Assembly (NCBI GenBank): GCA_015832175.1 | Contig: WJXW01000020.1 | Coordinates: 1-64,000 of the forward strand | Source of the DNA: Paraphaeosphaeria minitans | Lineage: Eukaryota > Ascomycota > Dothideomycetes > Pleosporales > Didymosphaeriaceae | Direction of reading: 5' to 3' | DNA length: 64,000 nt | Shown: piece by piece, positions 56,822-64,000 of the stretch | Position numbering within the stretch: position 1 is the first letter of the stretch | How the letters are laid out: each line of letters opens with the position of its first letter | Notes under the pieces: model-generated | What the model was told of the DNA's origin: nothing | The model's database searches: none | Seen by the model: only the letters and a program-made list of their open reading frames with translations | Made by a program: the position numbers and the translations under genes

Positions 56822-57178
56822 TTAAGATGATGTAGACATCGTTGCAGCACTGGCTGAAGATGGTTCCTGTATGCCTTTAATCCTTAGAGCTGCGAAGTCA
56901 AGACATTTTTTGCGGCCAGATCTTCCACTTGTTCTAGAGCAATCACGGGTGTCTTCGTCGCTCCGTCCGCCGCAATTACACCTAGGGCCTTCCATGGAAC
57001 CACAGCTTTGCACGCTCCGATCGTCTTCCTCGAAGGTGGATGAACCCCTGATCAAGTTGACATGCTTGGACATCTGCATCTGGAGGTGAAGGAATCGCTG
57101 GTGCTCAACCTGAGTTATACCGGACGATCCTCCCACACCCCGCATGTCTTCTCTGCATATGCAGGGAAGACTTCTCAC
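56822..57178 (-). CDS. Unknown 118-residue ORF upstream of deaminase-like ORF
   Basis: Open on the minus strand from 57178, ending 12 bp before the next ATG at 56810. It contains several Cys residues (CNCGG, SRTSGRSGRKKC) but no recognised domain. It may be a 5' exon of the following ORF or an independent or spurious frame. Confidence 0.25.
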   Translation of the reverse strand: MRSLPCICREDMRGVGGSSGITQVEHQRFLHLQMQMSKHVNLIRGSSTFEEDDRSVQSCGSMEGPRCNCGGRSDEDTRDCSRTSGRSGRKKCLDFAALRIKGIQEPSSASAATMSTSS

Positions 57179-57447
57179 ACGAATGGCGCATGCGCTATAT
57201 ACCGCGAAAAGACATCCCTAGAAAGCACGTGAAGACATATGTAGATATTGGATTATCTGGCAGATCTAATTACTTACAGTACCATCAGCAGCAACGGCGT
57301 TGTCGACGTCTCCCCACAACTAGGGTCAAAAATGGGAGCTTTGCGCTTCCTCGACATGATTGAATGCCGCTTCGCTCGCAACACTGCTGTTGCAATTTAA
57401 ATACTGAATCATACATACACGCTGGTGTTCAGGCTCTTCGAACATAG

Positions 57448-58167
57448 CTAAAACTTTCGGCTGATATCAAGCATGGTCATAGATTGACCATTCGATAAAC
57501 CACCACTTTCCATCTGCCTCATCAGTCTCCGCACCTCTGAACCACTTTCCCCCATTGTGCCCCTGCCATAAATTACTTCAGCCAACAATCGCAGTTGCAA
57601 CGGCATCTTTTCGTATCCGTAATGCTGAATGACTTCGTGCTTTGTCACTTTCTTCTTTAAATCGCTCCATGCGCGACTCATGCCAAAGGCGACACACTCT
57701 TCGATCTTCTTCGGATCCCACCATGACGGTAGAAGGTTTTGACATGCGGTTGCCCTGTCGAGGTATTGGCGAAAGGGTTCGGTGCTGGATGGAGCGCCAG
57801 TATAGATGCTTGGCGGTGTGGTCCTTTTCTCGTATTGAAAGTCGTCCGCTTGCCGCATACGAAATGAGTCGATGAGAAGCTTGAATGTGTCCGTTTCTGG
57901 ACGATCGTGCAGATACGTGCCCTCATCGAGTCTCGTGAACGGATCGGGTACATGCTGCTCAAGATCGTGAAGACGAGGTGCGGAGTAGGAATTGGAGTGC
58001 TCGACCGGCTTAGGGCAGACTTTCTTATGACTCTTGTAGTCGGCCTTCTGGCAATCGCGACCACAGTATAAAGCCGTCTTACAACGTGCGCATGCTTGGA
58101 GGCATGGGACTTCCCTGGCTTCGGCTGTTTTTTTGCAGTAGGCGCAGGTCTTTGTTTCGTTTGCCAT
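57448..58167 (-). CDS. MYND zinc-finger protein
   Basis: 239 residues from the ATG at 58167 (MANETKTC). An in-frame non-ATG extension upstream was rejected because the finger normally starts at the very N-terminus. The MYND finger CAYCKK ... CARCKTALYC ... CQKADYKSHKKVC occupies residues 8-51 with all zinc ligands present. The rest is a conserved fungal region: TYLHDRPETDTFKLLIDSFR, then LLPSWWDPKKIEECVAF and YGYEKMPLQLRLLAEVIYG. MYND fingers mediate protein contacts; this fungal family of about 230-240 residues is uncharacterised. The ORF is intact, and the gene is divergent from frataxin with 367 bp between starts. Confidence 0.85.
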   Translation of the reverse strand: MANETKTCAYCKKTAEAREVPCLQACARCKTALYCGRDCQKADYKSHKKVCPKPVEHSNSYSAPRLHDLEQHVPDPFTRLDEGTYLHDRPETDTFKLLIDSFRMRQADDFQYEKRTTPPSIYTGAPSSTEPFRQYLDRATACQNLLPSWWDPKKIEECVAFGMSRAWSDLKKKVTKHEVIQHYGYEKMPLQLRLLAEVIYGRGTMGESGSEVRRLMRQMESGGLSNGQSMTMLDISRKF

Positions 58168-58534
58168 ATGGAATGAACAGCTCAGAGCTAAAAGTCGCAG
58201 ACATGAATCAAGTCTCAAGGCTAGCACAAGCGCTATCAGGGTGCGAAAGGACAGGCAGTGGGTTTGGGAAACGTGGCTAAACGCCTGGCGCGAGGCGGTT
58301 ATAGGTGCGGGGTCGGATACGCTAAACTCATAAGAGAACGGGTCATGGTGGTAATTTAGAGGCCCCTAGCTAACAAAACCCCCGAGCCACATTGACAAGC
58401 TTACGCCAAGCCGATGATATGGCTCATGCGGTGCCGTTTCATGCTGGTAGCCGTGATAGCAAACCATCAGAAAAAGTACACGCGCTCCGCAGCCTCACCC
58501 GCAACTTATCTTCAAGTGCCGCCATCAATATAAG
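58168..58534. promoter_or_regulatory. Shared 5' region of the MYND and frataxin genes
   Basis: A 367-bp divergent intergenic region. No TATA box or known factor site is obvious; a bidirectional promoter is inferred only from gene layout. Confidence 0.35.
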
Positions 58535-59242
58535 ATGCTTTCGCGCCTCGCCCGTGCTTCACATATTCCATCTCTATTTCGATATCGGATTCCTAGGATA
58601 GCAACGGTTCTTGTCCATTCCACAACACCAGATTCTGCGACATCCTTGATCCGGTGGCATCATTGTGGCCGTGGCCGTAGAGCAGTCAGTTTTGCATCCC
58701 CTCTGGATCTAGAGGACAACAAAATAAACAAGCCTCGACATGTGTCCGCTACACAATTATCTGACAGAGACTACGTTGATCTAGCAGATACGTATTTTGA
58801 AGCAGTCGAAGAGTATGCAGGATATGTAATAGAACTCACCGTTGAACATCAGGTATGGTCTCATCTTCTCAGTATCAGATGCAGTCATGTCACAATCCTT
58901 GGAACCATCTGTAATTAAGCTCAGGCTAACAGTCTTCTTTCCTTTCAGAACGACGTGATCACGATCACCGCTCCGGGCATTGGTAACTACGTCCTCAAGC
59001 GCCACGATTCGATCAGACAAATATGGTTGAGTTCGCCAATCTCAGGGTCGACCGGCTTCGAGTGGTTTGAATATGGTGGGAGTGGTGAGAAACAAGATGT
59101 GTGTGACGAGAATGGAGAGCAACAAGACGGGTACGGCGATGTAGTAATGGGACAATGGCTACAGCTGAGTGATGGTACAAATTTGTCGGAGGTTTTGAAC
59201 GGAGACTTAAGGATGGAGATGGAAATGAACTGGTTTTATTGA
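58535..59242 (+). CDS. YFH1: Frataxin, mitochondrial
   Basis: Exon 1 is 58535-58852 (106 codons) and exon 2 is 58949-59242. The intron 58853-58948 (96 bp, GTATGG...TTTCAG) is phase 0, giving 203 residues. The N-terminus (MLSRLARASHIPSLFRYRIPR) is Arg-rich with no acidic residues, a mitochondrial presequence. The frataxin/CyaY domain begins LSDRDYVDLADTYFEAVEEY, with its acidic iron-binding helix, and continues across the splice as NDVITITAPGIGNYVLKRH and QIWLSSPISGSTGFEW. The W-LQLSDGTNLSEVL block near the C-terminus completes the fold. Frataxin assists iron-sulfur cluster assembly on the Nfs1-Isu1 complex in the mitochondrial matrix. The insert between the domain blocks (GEKQDVCDENGEQQDG) is longer than usual. 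This is the only clear housekeeping gene in the window. Confidence 0.93.
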
Positions 59243-59403
59243 TTTCATGCTGGACGAGAGCTCGTGTACAGTACTGCTGCTCGAGGGCTCGTTTACCCTC
59301 ACGAGCATAACAACATCGTCAAAATCTGGAATCAAGCTGATAGAGATTGCTTCTAGGCAAGAGTTGATGTGTTGCCACTGCCATCTATGGGTCCGTTCAG
59401 ACA
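59243..59403. other. Short spacer between frataxin and LINE tail
   Basis: 161 bp that must hold the frataxin 3' untranslated region and polyadenylation signals, unless transcripts end within the LINE. Confidence 0.4.
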
Positions 59404-59426
59404 TAGATAGATAGATAGATAGATTG
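59404..59426 (+). repeat. (TAGA)n tail at LINE 3' end
   Basis: About five to six tandem TAGA units mark the 3' terminus of the minus-strand LINE, equivalent to a (TCTA)n tail on its sense strand. Confidence 0.75.
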
Positions 59427-59728
59427 ATCCTACTCGGTTTCAGCCGCGATTTCTGCGCAGCTATGCCCGGCTGACAGGCCTTGGCGAGCAGCCGACGCGT
59501 CCCGGATCATCGCTGATCCGGCCCGCCCCACTTCATCCTGGAAAACAAGACCAGCTGTCCCCAGAAACCTGCCTTTTCTCCCTTGACCACTATCTATATC
59601 CGCCTGCCAGCATATCTAGATGATGGTTCTGATACTAATGTACACTGTCTTTTAGGCTTCGTGGAGGCGCTCGCGCCTCGTCTGTCGCGTCCACATACCT
59701 ACAGTCTCCCCCCAGCGCTCGGCTTCAT

Positions 59729-62700
59729 CTACGCGTCTGCGATCCCGAATTGCCCAAGGATCTGCGTCTGTTCCATATACTCGATGGCTTTGGTGGCTAG
59801 TTGTGGCTTGTTAAGGATGGTCCGGAGGTTGTGTCGTCCTGGGCGGTCGCCGAAGATCCGGTTCCGGAGGTCGTTGTGAGTCCTGCAGTGCAGCAGGACG
59901 TGGGCCACCGTCTGTCTGATAGCTCCACAGTCGCACCGGGAGCTGGCTACATCTGGCACTTTACGGCTGAAGAGGAAGTCTTTCAGCCCAATCTTCTCAG
60001 TCCTGAGTTGGACAAGAAGAGCGCTGTCTCGCTTTCTGAGGCCTTTATGTATCTTGAGTACTCTCTTTGTGGGTGACGGCGTGTTCCTGAACGTGGCCCG
60101 GCCCTTTGTCTCCTTCCGCCACTTTGCGTTCCATGCAATCTCCGCCTGCTGCTTGCATCTTCTTTTCAGCGTAGACCTGAGGGTAAAGAGTCTTGGGGGC
60201 TCGCTCGCAGTCGGCGCTCTTCTGCCGTTCTCTCTCCATCCTGTGGCTTCCTTTGCGGCCATGTCTGCTGCTTCGTTGCCTGGGATTCCTTCGTGGGCTG
60301 GTACCCATCGGATTCGCACCGGACGTCCTCGGTCCTGGAGGTCCTGGATTTGGCGGGCGATCTCCTCGAGAATGTAGGCTCCAGTCCGTCCTTCAGCCTT
60401 GATGACCGACCATATGGCGGCCTGGTTGTCTGTGTAGATGGCGACGTTTCGTCTGCTTCCGTTCCGATCTGCGTATCCTTGCGCGATTTGCAGCGCCAGG
60501 CTGATGCCGTACAGCTCTGCGGCATAAACGGTCGATGTCGTAGACAGCCCTAAGTACGCGCTTCGCGTCTGCCCTGTATGCGGGCATACTGCAGCAGCGC
60601 CGATCCTGTCCTCTATTCCGCTTCCGTCTGTGTAGATGCTAAGGTCATGGCCTGTCGCGGTTTCCCTGTTGTGTCGCTCTCGGGCTGTCTCGTCATCTTT
60701 ATCTATGTAGGTCTTTGGTCCCTGCTGCCAGGGAGGTGTGACGAAGGGGGGAATCGGTTCCTGCGTCGTAAGGGCCTCCCCCCACTTGTCTCTCATCTCG
60801 CTGTAGATCCTCTGCCAGGAGCCTGTATGCTTCTTGCGTTCGGCAATTTGGGCGTCATCAGTGGGCTGGAAACCCACAGTGTTTGCGATGGGTCTGCTGG
60901 ACAGAAGCCGGGTGATCGTGTCTGCATTGTGCTGCCATATCCGTTGCTCGATAGGGAGGAGGAAGGTTTCGATGTCGAGTGCGGCCCTCGATGTAGCCTT
61001 GAACGCTCCGCAGATGATTCGTGCCGCCCTTGCCTGTATGCTCTGCAGCGTGTCGAGTGCCTTCTTGGTATAGGTGTGCTTCTTGCCATTCTCATTTGTC
61101 CATATCGAGCAGGCGTACAACATCTGGGGCAGCGCAGTGCCCTCGTATATTTTTCTGAGATCTATGAGGCTGGCGCCCCATGTCGAACTTCCGAGGTTGC
61201 TTAACGCGTTGACGGTTTTCGTCGCTTTTCGTCTGATCTCCTCGATGTGTGGCTTCCATGTAAGTTTAGCGTCCATCATCAGCCCCAGATATTTGCAATT
61301 CGGTCTTGGTTTGATCTCGCCCCAGATGGTTTCGATCGGGTGGTTGATGTCAATCTTTTTGCGTGCCCGTGTGAAGTGTGTCAGCTGGAACTTGTCTGGA
61401 GCAAAGACCGATGCATGCGTGTTCGCCCATTGCTGTACCTTTTGTAGAGTCTTGCCCAGGATGTCGCACGTCTTCTCTGTGGTTTCTGCCCAGGCCAGGA
61501 TCGCTACGTCGTCTATGTACCCGGTCGGAAGGACGTTTGCTTCTTCCCTGCATATATCTATGAGGTCGGCGTTGTAGAACAGGTAGAGGATAGGCGAAAG
61601 TGGAGAACCTTGGGGTATGCCTGTGCTAGTCGCGTACTGTGGGGAATTGAATCCATCGATCCTGATGCGCGTGTGTCTGTCACTGAGGAAGCTTGCAATC
61701 CATCTGACAGTCTTTTCGTCAATCTTTCTCTTCCGCAGGTTATGCAGTAGTCTCGCATGTGATACGTTGTCGAACGCGCCGGAGACGTCGAGCAACAGGA
61801 GGCTGGCCACATGTGTTTTCTTCTGATTCCATGCTCCGTAGATTTTTTCCGTAACGGCGTGCAGAGCGTGCTCTGTGGATCGTTTCTTCCTCCCTCCTAA
61901 GTGGGTTGGTGGGAGCAGCTCGTATGTTTCTACCAGATAATTCAGCCGCTGGGAGATGATCGCGTCCATGATCTTGCCCATGGTATTGAGCAACGCGATT
62001 GGGCGGTACGCTTTTGGTTTCGTGTAGTTGTCTTTCCCTGGTTTGCGCAGCACCGCTGTGAGAGATCCCCGGAAGTGGGCCGGGCAGTAGCCCAGCTGTA
62101 TGCTTTGATTGAAGATCTTCAGCATGTGTGCCGTGAGTTGGGCTCGTCCTGTTTGGAGGGCCTTGTTCGTTTTTCAGGGCCTTTGAGAGGGGAGGCTATG
62201 CGGATGGCATCCTCTATCTCTTTCTCGCTTATCGGTGGTAGCCCAATTTGGCCACTGTACTCTGCATCGCGTACATCTTCCAGATTTGCTTCTGGGGGCG
62301 CAGGGAAAAAGATGTCCCTGAACAATTCCGCCTTTTCGCTTGGCTCCGTGATTTCGCATTGGGTCCCCGGGTGTTGGATTGCAGGTATAACTCTTGCGGA
62401 CTGTGCCTCTCTTGTTCTTGCCCATTTTGCTATCTTCCACAGTCCTTCCGGTGACTCGGCCGCCGTCTCCACTTGTTCCCTATGCTTATCCCGTAGCGCT
62501 TTCTTAATGGTCCTGGCTTTGTGATTTCGTGCTGCCCGGTACGCCTCCCATGACTCTTCGGTGCAAAGCTGGTTGTGTATCCTCTTGAGCTGCTTTGACT
62601 CTGCTAGAACCTCTCTGCACTCGTCATTCCACCCTTCTCTACTTTTGCTCGAGACTCGCGTCTGCGGGACGACCTTCTCTATTGCTCTCTGGACTGCTGA

Positions 62701-63555
62701 GACCACTTCCTGTACATATCGGTCTAACGCGGTTTTGGTTGCGGGTCTTCGGAGCGGTGGCAGGGCTTCCTTCAGTGCTTTGGTGTATGCTTCTCCGTCT
62801 AGTTTCTTCCAATTCCTTTTGGGCGCTATATTTGCGTTCGGTGTCGCTATGTCTAGAATCGTACTTATCGGTAGATGGTCTGAATCGTGGTCGAGTTCTT
62901 CATCTACCTCGCTCTTTATCACTCGTTCAACGAGCCCCGCTGTTACGAGACATAGATCGATGGAGCTTTGTAGGTGCCTCTCTCTGTAGGTTATCGTGCC
63001 AGGGGCCAGTGTTGCGTACAGGGCGGCTTCCTCTATGATCGTAATCAGATCCTCTGCTTCCGGTTCCACAGTCTGCAGGTCTGGGCCTCCCCAGAGCGGA
63101 TGGTGTAGGTTGAAGTCGCCCAACAAGATGAACTCATCATTGTCGTGCTTGTCTAGTGTTTCGCGGACGTGTGGTAGGACGCTCTGCTGGGACGTGTACC
63201 TCGGGGGATTATACGTGTTGTAGATGCTGAGTTGCTTCTCTCCTCTTAACCTTAGCGTTACGGAACACAGGTCCCGTGTGTGCTCCTGAAATTGGACTCT
63301 GCTAGCGTCTATCCGCCTATTCACGAAGAAGCATACTCTGGTCGGTCCATCCTCTGTTCCTCCTGGGCAGTATAAGTCGAACACGTCCTTGGCCGGGTGG
63401 TGTGTTGTTGCCATGAATGGGTTCTTCCACGGTTCCTGTATTGCGAGGATGTCGTATTCGTGGGTCTTTGGGTCGCGTAGCAGCGACGCCATTACCATGT
63501 CTTTCGATTTGCGAACGTTGTACTGTAGTATACTTATCGTTGGTGTCTTATTCAT
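59729..63555 (-). pseudogene. LINE ORF2: APE endonuclease, reverse transcriptase, RNase H, one frameshift
   Basis: The 5' part (63555 to about 62177) has the endonuclease signatures QYNVRKS, IQEPW (E41), GDFNLHHPLW and HDSDHLPIS. The 3' part (about 62165 to 59729) has RT block A LLLLDVSGAFDN (D113, counted from the ATG at 62125), GIPQGSPLSP and YIDD (203-206). RNase H follows (D500 in YTDGSG, E537, D566 in YTDNQA, H611 in WVPAHEG, D621) and then a final CDCG...H...C zinc site. Between SPLKGP and KALQTGRAQL, near 62165-62177, several bases are missing and the frame changes, removing the expected GPDGI-type residues. Otherwise all catalytic residues are present. Target-primed reverse transcription is the known mechanism. 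Confidence 0.9.
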
Positions 63556-64000
63556 GATTCAGTGTTCTCGTCGACGTCCATCTGTTGATCATGCCATTGT
63601 ATCAGTCGTGTGTTGCTTTCGATAGCTTCTAGCGCTCTCCTTGAGGGGACGATTGTCCTCTGAGGTCTATGGCTGTTCTCCTCTCCTGTCTGTTGATTCT
63701 CTCCGTCTCTTGAGCTGACTATATTTCCCGTATTAGTTCTCTTTTGTCCTCTCCGTGACAGGGAGCGGGTCCTGCCGCTCTGGACATCCTGGCTTGCTGT
63801 GGCTCCGTTGGTCCTAGTCCTTTGGCGGGCTTCCGGCATGCCTCCTCTTTGCGCGGTCCCTCCGGTTGGTTCTGGCACCGGGTGGTAACGGGGTCGGGTG
63901 TCGTAGGCGATCTTCATCTTGGCGGTTTCTGCCTTTCTCGCCGGGCACTGGCGGTTCCATGCTTCGTGCTCTCCTCGGCAGAGCGCGCATTTCTTCGTGG
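63552..64000 (-). CDS. LINE ORF1 (gag-like), C-terminal part, cut by window edge
   Basis: The frame enters from beyond the right edge with a CCHC knuckle (CALCRGEHEAWNRQC) and continues through a Pro/Arg/Gln-rich tail to a TGA at 63552-63554. Its stop overlaps the ORF2 ATG in the sequence ATGA, a layout suited to termination-reinitiation. ORF1 proteins of these elements bind RNA and form the particle with ORF2. Confidence 0.85.
   Translation of the reverse strand, partial: TKKCALCRGEHEAWNRQCPARKAETAKMKIAYDTRPRYHPVPEPTGGTAQRGGMPEARQRTRTNGATASQDVQSGRTRSLSRRGQKRTNTGNIVSSRDGENQQTGEENSHRPQRTIVPSRRALEAIESNTRLIQWHDQQMDVDENTES

Larger units (their letters stand above)
59404..64000 (-). mobile_element. 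Near-complete Tad-type LINE, 5' end beyond window
   Basis: The minus strand carries ORF1 (gag-like, partial), ORF2 (endonuclease, reverse transcriptase, RNase H), a roughly 325-bp 3' region and a tandem tail seen on the + strand as (TAGA)n at 59404-59426. Apart from one frameshift in ORF2 there are no stops, so this is a young copy compared with the remnant at 6.6 kb. It inserted about 160 bp past the frataxin stop. Confidence 0.92.

Noticed and set aside
60578..61577. Long + strand open frames at 60.5-61.6 kb
   Set aside because: They are antisense shadows of LINE ORF2.

Overview
This window is the left end of a filamentous ascomycete chromosome. It opens with 20 uninterrupted copies of the fungal telomere repeat (AACCCT on the + strand). 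Genes carry short introns of about 47-96 bp, and many mobile-element copies have C-to-T style nonsense changes (CAA to TAA, CAG to TAG) that suggest repeat-induced point mutation (RIP). Frataxin, MYND, EthD, F-box, P450, DUF3435 and Tad-type LINE genes fit Pezizomycotina. Dothideomycetes is my guess from protein style; no species can be named.

Layout. 1-120 is telomere. 121-6590 is a telomere-associated unit: an AT-rich degenerate repeat array, then an intact 1473-residue telomere-linked RecQ-type helicase transcribed toward the telomere, then an inverted copy of part of the same array. 6.6-9.3 kb is a graveyard holding a 5'-truncated LINE tail and a decayed transposase. 9.3-10.5 kb is a single-exon glycosyltransferase-like gene, followed by a non-autonomous element with 129-bp terminal inverted repeats. 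12-29.5 kb is gene-poor: a short F-box ORF, a two-exon EthD protein, a basic/acidic unknown protein, a perfect 42-bp hairpin, a transposase fragment fused to foreign sequence and a few unknown ORFs. 29.5-31.4 kb is a cytochrome P450 pseudogene that has lost its heme-ligand cysteine. 33.4-35.6 kb is a head-to-head satellite interrupted by a 543-bp element with 61-bp inverted ends. 37-39 kb is a RIP-damaged MULE. 44.7-49.4 kb holds a three-exon F-box gene, a possible relative of its C-terminus, and a frameshifted nuclease-like gene. 50-56 kb holds an intact DD34E transposase, a repeat-associated unknown gene and a DUF3435 tyrosine recombinase (the Starship captain family) with two frameshifts. 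57.4-59.2 kb looks like ordinary genome: a MYND-finger gene divergent from mitochondrial frataxin. From 59.4 kb to the right edge is a nearly complete LINE on the minus strand, cut by the window end inside ORF1.

The window therefore runs from chromosome end to the first recognisable housekeeping gene (frataxin). Most of what lies between is mobile, duplicated or decaying. Two unrelated-looking genes, the telomere helicase and the DUF3435 protein, carry tyrosine-recombinase-like residues, so recombination functions appear at both the telomeric and internal ends of the accessory region.
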